64,000 nucleotides of DNA, taken from the NCBI GenBank assembly GCA_004332195.1, contig SJBG01000009.1:17250-81249 (forward strand), in the 5' to 3' direction. Made by a program: the position numbers and the translations under genes. Shown one piece after another: positions 38,049-49,437 of the stretch (position 1 is the first letter of the stretch; each line of letters starts with the position of its first letter). The notes below the pieces were generated by a model that was not told the DNA's origin, did not search any database, and worked only from the letters and a program-made list of their open reading frames with translations. Origin of the DNA: Desulfobulbaceae bacterium. Lineage in GTDB: Bacteria; Desulfobacterota; Desulfobulbia; Desulfobulbales; Desulfurivibrionaceae.

Positions 38049-39098
38049 TTACCTCTGATAACGCTGAACCGCTCGGTGGTGATCACGGTAATTGGTGGAG
38101 AACTGATGGGAGCCGTTATTGCGGGAAACGAAAAAGAGATAGGCGGTTTTTTCCGGCCGCAAAACGGCGGCGATGGCCGGTCGGCCGGGGTTGGCGATGG
38201 GCCCGGGGGGCAGGCCGTGAATGACATAGGTGTTGTAGGGGGTTTTCGTGCGGAGGTCCGTCCGGGTCAAGCGGCGGCCAAAACTCTTGAGGCCGTAGAT
38301 AACGGTGGGGTCGGCCTGCAGACGCATCCCCCGCTCCAGTCTATTGAAAAAAACCCCGGCAATCAGGCTCCGTTCAGCGTCGAGCACGGCTTCCTTTTCG
38401 ACAATGGAAGCCATGGTCATTATTTCCAGCTCGTTAAGGCCGGTGTCGTTGCCCAACTCCAGCAGCAATTCGCTTAAGACGCGACGAGTGCGGGCCACCA
38501 TCACCTCAACAATCTGCTCTTTGCTTTGCCCTCGCGTGAAAAAATAGGTTTCCGGGAAAAGCCAACCCTCAAGCGTCGGGCCGGGCACGGCAAAACGGGC
38601 CGGAGTCGTCGGATCGCCAGCAAAGGCGATAAAGGCGGCGGCGTCCAGCAGTTGCTGGTCGGCCAACAGTTCGGCCACCTGATAGAGGTTGTGTCCTTCA
38701 GGAATTGTAACCTGACGGCGAAAGCCGGACCCAGCGATCAGCAGTTGCAGGATTTCCCAAGGACTGACCCCGGCTGCAACCATGTACTCCCCGGCCCGAA
38801 GCTGAGCTTGGCGGCCGGAGATTATCGCCAACCAGCCAAAGCGGTGATCCCGGCGTAAAACCCCAGCCTCGATCAGATGGCCTTCAATGGCGACAAAAGA
38901 TGAACCCGGCGGAACAAAAACCAGAGTTTCACGCTCGTTGGGGCCAGGGCTCACCGCGTAAGACCATAACCACAAGCTTCCAGCCCCGACCAGCAAAATC
39001 ATCAAGCCCAGCAGCAGAACGACCAGACGAACCAGACAACCTCCAGGCTTGCGTTCGTCCCTCAACTGTTGTTCCGGTTCCAAATCGTACGGCTTCAT
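38049..39098 (-). CDS. mltG: Endolytic transglycosylase MltG
   Basis: Inner-membrane lytic transglycosylase that cuts nascent peptidoglycan and sets glycan length. An N-terminal transmembrane helix (about 22-46) precedes a LysM-like region. The catalytic domain shows LEGWLFPETYFF, MASIVEKEA (catalytic Glu) and NPGRPAIAAVLRP, with LFFVSRNNGSHQFS near the end. At 349 residues it has normal length. It lies 38 bases downstream of lon on the same strand. Confidence 0.95.
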   Translation of the reverse strand: MKPYDLEPEQQLRDERKPGGCLVRLVVLLLGLMILLVGAGSLWLWSYAVSPGPNERETLVFVPPGSSFVAIEGHLIEAGVLRRDHRFGWLAIISGRQAQLRAGEYMVAAGVSPWEILQLLIAGSGFRRQVTIPEGHNLYQVAELLADQQLLDAAAFIAFAGDPTTPARFAVPGPTLEGWLFPETYFFTRGQSKEQIVEVMVARTRRVLSELLLELGNDTGLNELEIMTMASIVEKEAVLDAERSLIAGVFFNRLERGMRLQADPTVIYGLKSFGRRLTRTDLRTKTPYNTYVIHGLPPGPIANPGRPAIAAVLRPEKTAYLFFVSRNNGSHQFSTNYRDHHRAVQRYQR

Positions 39099-39136
39099 GG
39101 GATAAATGAGAGAAGTGAGAGCTTTTGAAAAAACTG

Positions 39137-41512
39137 TTACTGGCGAAAAATAATTTTTAGAATATGGTCCATGTTCTTGACCGGCACGAATTTGATCTTG
39201 TCTCTCAAATCTTTGGGGATCTCCGTCAGATCTTTCTGGTTATGTTCGGGCATGATCACCGTGGTAATCCCGGCCCGCAACGCTGCTAAAGCTTTCTCCT
39301 TGAGACCACCGATGGGCAGAACCCGACCCCGCAGGGTGATCTCGCCGGTCATGGCCGCATCAGCTCGCACCGTTTTGTGGCTCAAGGCCGAATAAAGGGC
39401 CGTGGCTATGGTCACCCCGGCCGAAGGGCCGTCTTTGGGAATGGCCCCGGCCGGGACGTGGACGTGAATATCGAGATTGTCGAAATAATCTTCCTTAAGT
39501 TTGAGTTCCTTCATTCTTGAGCGGCAAAAGCTCAAAGCCGCCTGGGCCGACTCCTTCATGACCTCACCCAATTGACCGGTCATAGTTAAACTACCCCGAC
39601 CCTTCATCAGCGAAATCTCAACATAGAGAATTTCTCCACCCGTCTCAGTCCAGGCTAGACCGGTGGAAATGCCGGGCTGATCGATTGACTCACATTCGGC
39701 CTCGGGCAAAAATTTGGGCGACCCCAGATAGCGATGAACCGTTCGATTGCTGACGGAATAAGGTCCCTTGCCCCCCTCGGCGACCTTGCGGGCGATCTTG
39801 CGACAGATCGCCCCGATCTCCCGCTCGAGGTTACGCAAACCCGCCTCTCGGGTGTAATGGGTAATCAGTCGGGCAATGGACTCCTCGGCAAAATTGATCT
39901 GTCCGGTCTTAAGTCCGTTTTCCTTGATCTGGCGGGGCAGCAGGTAACGCTTGGCAATCTCGATCTTCTCCTCATGAGTGTATCCGGCCAAACGGATTAC
40001 CTCCATTCGGTCGAGCAGGGCGGCCGGAATGGTATCGGTCATGTTGGCGGTAGTGATAAACATGACCCTGGAGAGATCCACCGGCAGATTGAGATAATGG
40101 TCGGAAAATTCGGTGTTCTGGGCCGGATCGAGGACCTCAAGTAGGGCTGACGAGGGATCCCCCCGGTAATCGGCGCCCACTTTATCGATTTCGTCCATCA
40201 TAAAAACCGGATTGTTGGTCGCAACGGTTTTAAGTCCCTGAATGATCCGGCCGGGCATCGCCCCGATATAGGTGCGGCGATGGCCGCGAATTTCGGCCTC
40301 ATCCCGCATTCCGCCCAGCGAGAGGCGATGAAACTTGCGTCCCAGGGCCCGGGCGATGGACTGGCCCAGCGAGGTCTTGCCCACCCCGGGAGGTCCGACA
40401 AAGCATAAAATCGGCCCCTTGCTGGTTTTGTTGAGTTTCCGCACCGCCAGATATTCGAGAATCCGCTCTTTGACCTTTTCCAGCCCATAATGGTCGGCAT
40501 CAAGCACCTGTTTGGCCTCTTTGAGATCAAGCCGGTCTTTGCTGGACTTGCGCCAAGGCACATCCAGCAGCCAATCAAGATAGGTGCGAATGACGGCGGC
40601 CTCAGAGGCGTCGGAATGCATCATCTCCAAGCGTTTAAGCTGCTTTAAGCCCTCTTTTTTGACCTCCGGCGGCATCCGCCCCTTGGTGAATTTTTCTCGA
40701 AGCTCATCGAGTTCCAGGGAACGATCATCGATATCGCCCAGTTCTTTTTTTAGAGCTTGCAACTGCTCGCGCAAAAAGTATTCCCGCTGACCGCGCCCCA
40801 TCTCCTCCTTGGCCTCGGACTGAATCCGGGCCTGGACGGTGGAGACCTCCACCTCTTTACGCAGAAACTCGGCTACTTTGCCCAAGCGGACCACCGGATC
40901 AAGCAACTCCAGCACCGATTGCGCTTCCGCCACCTTGAGCTGGAGATTGGAAATCACCAGGTCAGCCAGGCGCCCCGGCTCCTCAACGCTGTTGAGGACT
41001 ATCATCAGGTCTGAGGACATGATCCCTTTGAGCGCCAGAATTTTTTCCGTTTGCTCGCGGACATCACGCATCAGGGCCTCGATTTCCACGCCGATTTCCG
41101 AGCATTCCTCGTTGCTGAGCACCTCAATGTCGGCCAGCATAAAAGGCTCTTGCTGGGTAAAGCCGGTGATTTTAGCCTTGTTAACCGCCTGGACCAGCAC
41201 CTTGAGTCGGCCATCTGGCAACTTCAAGGTGCGCATCACCATACAGACCATGCCGGTATGGTAAATATCCTCAATCCCCGGCGCATCGACCGCGGAATCT
41301 TTCTGGGCCACCAGCATAATCAGCTTGTCCCGACTCATCGCCTCATTAACCGCCCCCACCGAAGAGAGACGACCAACAAAGAGCGGCAGAATCATGTAGC
41401 TAAACACCACCACGTCTCGAACCGCCATCACCGGCAGATTGGTGGGAATATCACGCTCATTGATCTCACGGCCGGCATCAAGTTTACTACTGATATTATC
41501 TTCGATCTGCAC
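39137..41512 (-). CDS. lon: ATP-dependent protease Lon
   Basis: Cytoplasmic AAA+ serine protease. The N-terminal substrate domain begins LPVMAVRDVVVFSYMILPLF, Walker A is GPPGVGKTSLG, Walker B is VFMMDEIDKVG, and the Ser-Lys dyad is in PKDGPSAGVTI and GRVLPIGGLKEKALAA. About 791 residues, normal. GTG 41512 has GGAGG 7 bases upstream; a TTG at 41515 is also possible. mltG is probably cotranscribed. Confidence 0.97.
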   Translation of the reverse strand: MQIEDNISSKLDAGREINERDIPTNLPVMAVRDVVVFSYMILPLFVGRLSSVGAVNEAMSRDKLIMLVAQKDSAVDAPGIEDIYHTGMVCMVMRTLKLPDGRLKVLVQAVNKAKITGFTQQEPFMLADIEVLSNEECSEIGVEIEALMRDVREQTEKILALKGIMSSDLMIVLNSVEEPGRLADLVISNLQLKVAEAQSVLELLDPVVRLGKVAEFLRKEVEVSTVQARIQSEAKEEMGRGQREYFLREQLQALKKELGDIDDRSLELDELREKFTKGRMPPEVKKEGLKQLKRLEMMHSDASEAAVIRTYLDWLLDVPWRKSSKDRLDLKEAKQVLDADHYGLEKVKERILEYLAVRKLNKTSKGPILCFVGPPGVGKTSLGQSIARALGRKFHRLSLGGMRDEAEIRGHRRTYIGAMPGRIIQGLKTVATNNPVFMMDEIDKVGADYRGDPSSALLEVLDPAQNTEFSDHYLNLPVDLSRVMFITTANMTDTIPAALLDRMEVIRLAGYTHEEKIEIAKRYLLPRQIKENGLKTGQINFAEESIARLITHYTREAGLRNLEREIGAICRKIARKVAEGGKGPYSVSNRTVHRYLGSPKFLPEAECESIDQPGISTGLAWTETGGEILYVEISLMKGRGSLTMTGQLGEVMKESAQAALSFCRSRMKELKLKEDYFDNLDIHVHVPAGAIPKDGPSAGVTIATALYSALSHKTVRADAAMTGEITLRGRVLPIGGLKEKALAALRAGITTVIMPEHNQKDLTEIPKDLRDKIKFVPVKNMDHILKIIFRQ

Positions 41513-41798
41513 CAAATATCCTCCCCGTAAAGCAAGAGATAATAAAACTATGGATGAGTAAAGGCATGGTTGAGTAAGGCAAAAAGTGAAAACTAAGCAT
41601 TTACGCTGGTGGTGTCAAGATGCTCGGCCCGAGGGTCGCCCTTCGCTGAGTTTCCGGTTGACAACCAGAGTGGCTATTACTACGTTGGAGTGGTAGTTTC
41701 TACGCTCATACATATGGATTCATGGCTCGGGAAAACCCAGAAAAACAAAGTTTCGCATTCGCATTCTTGTATTAACCGTTACTTAAGGAGAATCAGTA

Positions 41799-43967
<2,169 letters not shown>

Positions 43968-43985
43968 CCCGGCTAAAGAGTCCTA

Positions 43986-44121
43986 AAGACAAGTTGTTTT
44001 TTGCTTGACAACTAAACGATTACCGTTTAAAAGACAGGTTGTTTTTTTGCTTGACAACTAAACGATTACCGTTTAGAAGACAAGTTGTTTTTTGCTTGAC
44101 AACTAAACGATTACCGTTTAA
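43986..44121 (+). repeat. Three tandem 45-46 bp promoter-like units
   Basis: Units repeat at 43986, 44031 and 44077 with few changes. Each has an AGTTGT...ACAACT inverted pair, TTGACA (44005, 44051, 44096) and, next to it, the palindrome TAAACG-ATTAC-CGTTTA (44013, 44059, 44104). TTTAAA in unit 1 lies 15 bases after TTGACA. They sit between glnN and the glutamate synthase genes, so they may be stacked promoters or operators for the latter. Confidence 0.8.
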
Positions 44122-44203
44122 CGGCTTGCCACCCCGGGCCCTTGCTCCCTGTTTCCCCTCCGGGGGCGGGCCGCAGGGGTTCTTTGCGTAACGGAGTGCC
44201 ATA

Positions 44204-45337
44204 ATGTGTCGATTAAGTGCTATTAGCTCGACGGAATACTCTTCGGTGATGGAGGCCATCATCGCCCTTGATACCATGAAGGAGGGCCACGACGGCTCCG
44301 GTCTCGGGGTTACCCTGAAGGATCTGGGCGGCGAGTTCGCCAACCTGAAAAAATACCCGATTTTCTCGGGAATCTGCACTGATGCCGGGCGCCGCAAGCT
44401 CGACGATTATATGGAACACCGCGGTTTTGCGGTCAAGTTTAAATGGGAGCCCAAGATCACCGAGGGACCGGGAATTAACGTCAGCCGTCGTGGTCATTAC
44501 CTGGCCACCGTCTATCAGTACCCGGACGCTTATCGCGATCGACCCCAGGCCGACAAGGAGGAACTGCTGCTTGGCGCCCACCAGGATCTGCGACGCTGTG
44601 GGGCCGATGACGAATCGATCTACGCTTTCTCCTTATGGCCCGATGTGATCACCCTAAAGGAGGTGGGCGATCCGCTGGAGGTCGGCCGTTTCTTCGGTTT
44701 CGAGGAAAAACCCCTTACCGCCAGGGTGGTGTTGGCCCAGGGGCGGCAGAGCACCAACTACGCGATCCAGCTCTACGCCTGTCACCCCTTTTTTTTACAG
44801 GGCTACTGCACGATGACTAACGGCGAAAACACCGCCTTTGTCCCCAACCGTCATTTTCTTACCAGCCGCGGTTTTATCGGCTACACCGGTTACGACTCGG
44901 ACTCGGAAATATTTTGTCATACCCTTCACTATGTCCATCATCAACTGGGCTACCCTCTGCCTTATTATAAGGACGTCGCCACCCCGCTCAAGGATTGCGA
45001 GTTTGCCGCCCGCCCCGATGGCGCCGTTTTAGGGCTGCTCAAACGCTCCCTGCGTCAGCTCTGTATCGACGGCCCCAATTGCAGTATCGGTTTTCTGCCC
45101 GACGGCGCCGTCTTTCTCTTCCAAGATTCAAAGAAGCTGCGGCCGGGGATCGTCGGGGGAGGCCCCGGCAAGTACGGCCTGATGAGTGAAGAGTGCGGCC
45201 TGGAACAACTGCTGCCTAGGCGTCAACGTCAATCAGATATTATTCCCATGCGCTACGATCTGGTGATCATCAGCCCCGGCGCGCAGGAGGTCAAGGTTTG
45301 GAATCAGCGCAACGGCTCGATCACAACGGTGAACTGA
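44204..45337 (+). CDS. Glutamate synthase glutaminase-domain protein (class II amidotransferase)
   Basis: A 377-residue stand-alone amidotransferase. Cys2 of MCRLSAIS is the expected N-terminal nucleophile that releases ammonia from glutamine, and GHDGSGLG and RGHYLATVYQYP follow. It corresponds to the first domain of large GltB, encoded separately as in archaeal-type glutamate synthases. ATG 44204 has GGAG 9 bases upstream. The next gene begins inside its 3' end, showing close coupling. Confidence 0.88.
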   Translation: MCRLSAISSTEYSSVMEAIIALDTMKEGHDGSGLGVTLKDLGGEFANLKKYPIFSGICTDAGRRKLDDYMEHRGFAVKFKWEPKITEGPGINVSRRGHYLATVYQYPDAYRDRPQADKEELLLGAHQDLRRCGADDESIYAFSLWPDVITLKEVGDPLEVGRFFGFEEKPLTARVVLAQGRQSTNYAIQLYACHPFFLQGYCTMTNGENTAFVPNRHFLTSRGFIGYTGYDSDSEIFCHTLHYVHHQLGYPLPYYKDVATPLKDCEFAARPDGAVLGLLKRSLRQLCIDGPNCSIGFLPDGAVFLFQDSKKLRPGIVGGGPGKYGLMSEECGLEQLLPRRQRQSDIIPMRYDLVIISPGAQEVKVWNQRNGSITTVN

Positions 45338-46953
45338 CTTTACTCGAGTTTCCCTTCATCATCCGCTGGCGCGAGGATCGCTGTAGCCGTTGCGGTCGCT
45401 GTACCGCGGTCTGTCCGACCAGGGCCATCGAGCCTTCGGTAATGGCCCAGCGGCTGGTGTACTCCGACGGCAACAACTCCCTGCCCGCCACGATTCGCCG
45501 GGTCAGCCAGGTGGTTCGTCAGGTCAATGATATCGCCCGTCATTGCGTAGGTTGCGCCACCTGTAGCCTGGTCTGTCCCAACATGGCGATCATGCCGGAG
45601 TACAACCCCAACCACAAATTTTTGTTCCACAAGAACCAGGGCGGTATTCCTTACGCCCGCGGAGGGCGGCGTAATGATGCGACCACCTCGACTCTGGATA
45701 AGTTGAAATTCACCCGAATTTCCATGATTACCACCCCCTCGCTCGATGCCGGTCGCCACGAATTTCACCTCCGCACCTTGATGGGCCGCAACCTGCCCCC
45801 CGAGGCTCTGCCCCTGGAGCTGGCAGACGGCTTGTTGCGGCCCCGGGCCGGGGGCGTGATCCCGCCGGTACGGGAAATTTTTCCGATCCGGATCGGTGGG
45901 ATGTCCATCGGCGCCCTTTCCCCGCCGATGTGGGAGGGGCTGGCCATGGGGGTGGCTTATCTCAATGAGGTGGAAAATATCCCGGTGGTGATGTGCTCCG
46001 GCGAGGGCGGCCTGCCGCCGCGCCTGCTCAGGTCGCGCTATCTCAAATATTTCATTCCCCAGATTGCCTCGGGCTACTTCGGCTGGGACGAGATTATCCA
46101 CGCCCTGCCGGAGATGATCGAAGACCCGGCCGCCATTGAAATCAAGTACGGCCAGGGGGCCAAACCGGGCGACGGCGGCCTGCTCATGGCCTACAAAGTG
46201 CTCAAGCTGATTGCCAAGATTCGCGGGGTGCCGATGTACGTCGATCTGGCCTCGCCGCCGACCCATCAGACCAAGTACTCGATCGAAGAGGCGGTGACCA
46301 AGATGATTCAGTCGGTGAGTATGGCCTGGGGTTTTCGGGTCCCGGTTTACCCCAAGATTGCCGGGACCAAAACGGCCCTGGCGGTCCTCAACAACCTGAC
46401 CCGCAATCCCTACGCCGCGGCTCTGACCATCGACGGCGAAGACGGCGCCACCGGGGCGGCCTACCATGTTTCCCTGGACAAAATGGGCCACCCCATTGCC
46501 AGTAACCTGCGGGATTGCTACCTTGCGCTGGTCAAGCAGGGCAAGCAGAACGAACTGCCCCTTTTTGCCGCCGGCGGGGTCGGCAAGGAGGCGAATCTCG
46601 CCGCCAACGCCGCGGCCCTGATTCTGCTGGGGGCATCAGGGGTGGATATCGGCCGATACATCATGCAGGCGGCCGCCGAATGTTATGGGGATGAGCGCAA
46701 CCGCTGCAACCTCTGCAATCTGGGCCGCTGCCCGCGGGGGATCACCACCCAAGACCCCCGCCTTTATCGCCGACTGGATGCCGACCGGGTGGCCGAGCGA
46801 GTGGTTGATGTTTTCAAGACCGCCGAGATCGAGCTGAAAAAAGTTTTCGCCCCGATGGGCCGCAGCACTCAACTACCTATCGGCATGTCCGACGGCCTGG
46901 GGGTTGCCGACCCGGCCATCGCGGAAAGGTTGCAAATCAGTTACGTTTGTTAG
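45298..46953 (+). CDS. Glutamate synthase FMN domain protein with N-terminal ferredoxin
   Basis: A 551-residue central subunit. The N-terminus holds two 4Fe-4S motifs (CSRCGRCTAVCPTRAIEPS and CVGCATCSLVCPNMAIMP). The FMN-binding barrel shows IGGMSIGALSP, KYGQGAKPGDGGLL and DGEDGATGAAY. The CNLCNLGRCPRGITTQDP block holds the cysteines of the 3Fe-4S centre. It uses ammonia from the amidotransferase to convert 2-oxoglutarate to glutamate. The start is TTG 45298, 40 bases inside the previous gene, with AGGAGG 7 bases upstream. The gene has no large inter-domain fusion, unlike GltB of E. coli. Confidence 0.9.
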   Translation: MESAQRLDHNGELTLLEFPFIIRWREDRCSRCGRCTAVCPTRAIEPSVMAQRLVYSDGNNSLPATIRRVSQVVRQVNDIARHCVGCATCSLVCPNMAIMPEYNPNHKFLFHKNQGGIPYARGGRRNDATTSTLDKLKFTRISMITTPSLDAGRHEFHLRTLMGRNLPPEALPLELADGLLRPRAGGVIPPVREIFPIRIGGMSIGALSPPMWEGLAMGVAYLNEVENIPVVMCSGEGGLPPRLLRSRYLKYFIPQIASGYFGWDEIIHALPEMIEDPAAIEIKYGQGAKPGDGGLLMAYKVLKLIAKIRGVPMYVDLASPPTHQTKYSIEEAVTKMIQSVSMAWGFRVPVYPKIAGTKTALAVLNNLTRNPYAAALTIDGEDGATGAAYHVSLDKMGHPIASNLRDCYLALVKQGKQNELPLFAAGGVGKEANLAANAAALILLGASGVDIGRYIMQAAAECYGDERNRCNLCNLGRCPRGITTQDPRLYRRLDADRVAERVVDVFKTAEIELKKVFAPMGRSTQLPIGMSDGLGVADPAIAERLQISYVC

Positions 46954-46969
46954 TGTCGGGATAAGATAA

Positions 46970-48988
46970 ATGATAAAACTTTTTGGCAATATTGACGGCA
47001 AGCGGATTTCTTCACGAGAGCTAGAGGAAAAAATCCAGGCCTCTTTGGCTGACGGGGCGCGGCATCTCGAGATCGAAGCCCAGGGCCAGCACGGGATCGG
47101 CGGGCGGATCTGGCCCCGGTACGCGCCGGTCAAGGTGATGGTTCGGGGGGCGATCGGCCAGCGGCTGGGGGCGATGGGGATGTTCGGCACTGAAATCGTG
47201 GCCGAGAACGGGGCCTCCGATGACGTCGGCTGGCTCAATTGCGGGGCCCAAATCACCGTGTTGGGCGATGTCACCAATGGAGCCCATAATGCCGGGGCCC
47301 AGGGAGTTCTCTACGTCCAGGGGGGCGGCGGGGCCCGTTGCGACACGATGACCAAACACAATCCCCGTTTCGCGCCGTTACAATCCTGGTATTTTCGCGA
47401 TGTTGGCGATTCTTTTGCCGAGTTCAAGGCCGGGGGGATTTCCGTGGTCTGCGGGGTCAACCCCCGCCATTCCGAAAACATTCTGGGCTATCGTCCCTGT
47501 GTGGGGATGGTGGGCGGCACCGTTTATTTTCGCGGAAAAATCGCAGACTACAGCGAACAAGAGGTGCAGTTGCTGGAGCTCAGCACCCAGGATTGGGAGT
47601 GGCTGCGCGTCAATCTTCGGCCCTACCTCAGTGCCATCGACCGCCTGGATTATTGGGCCGAGCTAACCAGGTCTTGCGATGACTGGCGCAAGTTGATCGC
47701 TTACACCCCGGCGGAGAAGAAGAAACGCAGCAGCCGACGAATGGCCGCCAAAGAGTTTCGCCGCCGCCATTGGGAGCCGGCGGTGGGCAAAGGCGGGATT
47801 TTCGGCGAAATGATCGAGCAACCTTTCACCCTGCTGCCCTTTGTCACCACCGGCAAAGATCGGCGCTTTAGGCCGGTCTGGAACAACGAGCGCCAACTGG
47901 CGCCCTGTGTCGCGGCCTGCCCCTCCGATATCCCGTCCCATCGACGATTCCAACTGCTGCGTCAGGGCAAACACCGTGAGGCCCTGGCCCTGGTGCTGGA
48001 ATACAGCCCCCTGGCGGCTACGGTCTGCGGCGAGCTTTGCCCCAACATCTGCATGAAGGCTTGCAGTCGCAAGGTGGTGGACCGACCTCTGGACATCAAG
48101 GGGTTGGGCCGGGCCAGCCGGGGAATGATAATCCCGACCTCGACCACGGCGACAGCCGACGGTAAGAAAGTGGCGGTCATCGGCGGTGGCCCCGCCGGCC
48201 TTGCCGCCGCCTGGCAGTTGATGCTTCAAGGCCACACCGTAACTCTTTATGAGGCGAGCGCCCGTCTGGGCGGCAAGCTCTGGCAGAGCGTCGAGCAGGG
48301 CAAGGTACAATCGGCAATCCTGGAAGAAGACCTGGCCCGAATCGTGGCCGCCAAACTTGTAATCAAACGCAATAACCCGGTTGATCGGAAAAAATTTGAT
48401 GAAATTCACCGAGAAAACGACGGGATTATCATTGCCTGCGGCGCCCCGGGCTTTATCGGGCCGGAAATTCATCAGGAGAAAGGCAAAATCCTGGTCAACA
48501 GTCAAGGACAGACTCACGATCTGAAGGTATTTGCCGTCGGCGCGGCGGTCGGTCGCGGGCTAACCACGCATCTTATCGGCAGCGGTCGTCGTGGGGCCCT
48601 GGCCCTGCACGCCTTGCTCAGCGGCAGTCAGTACCACTCGGAGGCCCGGAACACAATTCCTTACGTCAAGCTCAAGTTGGAATATTTTGCCTTCCAGCGT
48701 GGTGAATGCGCCGGCCCGATGGGAACCGCGGCTCCGCTTGAAAAGGGCCCGACCATCCCGCTTGCCGGGGCGGTCACCCCGGCAAGCGAGGCCCAGCGCT
48801 GCATCTCTTGCGGGCTGTGCCGTGACTGTCATATCTGCGAAAATACCTGCCACTATCAGGCCATCACCCGCCGGGATCTCGGCGCCGGCAACTTTGAGTA
48901 CGTGCTTGACCCGACAAGATGCATTGGCTGCGGCTTCTGCGTCGGCACCTGTCCTTGCGGCATCTGGGAAATGGAGGAAAATATTTAG
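46970..48988 (+). CDS. Fusion: GltB GXGXG domain, GltD-like flavoprotein and ferredoxin
   Basis: A 672-residue protein with three parts. Residues 1-240 are the right-handed GXGXG helix domain of GltB (GMFGTEIVAENGASDDVGW, GDVTNGAHNAG). From about 300 it is GltD-like: CVAACPSDIPSHRRFQLLRQ, CGELCPNICMKACSRKVVDR, then the FAD loop VAVIGGGPAGLAAAWQL. The end is a double-cluster ferredoxin (CISCGLCRDCHICENTC, CIGCGFCVGTCPCGIW). The usual second NAD(P)-binding loop looks short, so ferredoxin may be the donor. This layout completes the split glutamate synthase. Confidence 0.85.
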   Translation: MIKLFGNIDGKRISSRELEEKIQASLADGARHLEIEAQGQHGIGGRIWPRYAPVKVMVRGAIGQRLGAMGMFGTEIVAENGASDDVGWLNCGAQITVLGDVTNGAHNAGAQGVLYVQGGGGARCDTMTKHNPRFAPLQSWYFRDVGDSFAEFKAGGISVVCGVNPRHSENILGYRPCVGMVGGTVYFRGKIADYSEQEVQLLELSTQDWEWLRVNLRPYLSAIDRLDYWAELTRSCDDWRKLIAYTPAEKKKRSSRRMAAKEFRRRHWEPAVGKGGIFGEMIEQPFTLLPFVTTGKDRRFRPVWNNERQLAPCVAACPSDIPSHRRFQLLRQGKHREALALVLEYSPLAATVCGELCPNICMKACSRKVVDRPLDIKGLGRASRGMIIPTSTTATADGKKVAVIGGGPAGLAAAWQLMLQGHTVTLYEASARLGGKLWQSVEQGKVQSAILEEDLARIVAAKLVIKRNNPVDRKKFDEIHRENDGIIIACGAPGFIGPEIHQEKGKILVNSQGQTHDLKVFAVGAAVGRGLTTHLIGSGRRGALALHALLSGSQYHSEARNTIPYVKLKLEYFAFQRGECAGPMGTAAPLEKGPTIPLAGAVTPASEAQRCISCGLCRDCHICENTCHYQAITRRDLGAGNFEYVLDPTRCIGCGFCVGTCPCGIWEMEENI

Positions 48989-49123
48989 CAGTTTGCCCAG
49001 CGCCTGAGCCAAAGCCGATTTTTTCGCCGGCCCCCCTTACACCCCAGGCAAAAGTTCCTACAGTGCGGGACAGTGGCCGTAATGATTTTCCCACCCCAAA
49101 AAACACCGGAGGAAAGAACAGCC

Positions 49124-49397
49124 ATGCCTACCCGAAAAGACATGCCGACCAAAGAAGAGTTGTGTGAGAAGATTAGGGCGATTTTCCCAGAGATCGGCGC
49201 CTGCGGCATCGATCTTATGGTTGATGGTTGATTATGACAAGGTCAACCAGGCCTGGGTGGTTGACCTTAAAAAAGACCAGCATGAACTCAAAACCTTCCT
49301 GGAAGAGGCCGAGGCGCAGCAGTGCATGGACGGTAAGCAATGCGTGTCGCTGGGCATACAGATTGGCGAGCTACGCAAAAACGTAGAGCAACTGTAA
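49124..49397 (+). pseudogene. Small conserved-looking gene broken by a 7-bp duplication
   Basis: ATG 49124 (GGAGGAA upstream) reads MPTRKDMPTKEELCEKIRAI to a TGA at 49229-49231. The sequence then continues in another frame as DYDKVNQAWVVDLKKDQHE, KTFLEEAEAQQCMDGKQCVS and IGELRKNVEQL, to 49397. GGTTGAT is present twice in tandem (49219-49232); deleting one copy restores a single frame of about 88 residues with LMVDYDKV at the join. The family is not recognised; four cysteines remain. A sequencing artefact or a phase-variable state are alternatives to a dead gene. Confidence 0.7.
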
Positions 49398-49437
49398 GCG
49401 AAAATCATCCCGCGCGGGACTACAGAGCCACCGGTTT

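Noticed and set aside
37826..38227. Minus-strand ORF of 133 codons overlapping MITE-like copy 4
   Set aside because: It reads through the repeat element and then antisense to mltG, and has no ribosome site.
41668..41707. Imperfect 20-bp tandem repeat upstream of glnN
   Set aside because: Only two degenerate units, with no clear promoter or operator pattern, so I do not claim a regulatory site.
43986..44121. Tandem units resembling a short CRISPR array
   Set aside because: Units are contiguous with no variable spacers between them and contain promoter-like motifs; no cas genes are near.
44020..44397. Minus-strand ORF of 125 codons with repeated VVKQK blocks
   Set aside because: It is the antisense of the tandem DNA units plus the start of the glutaminase gene; the repeats explain the peptide pattern.
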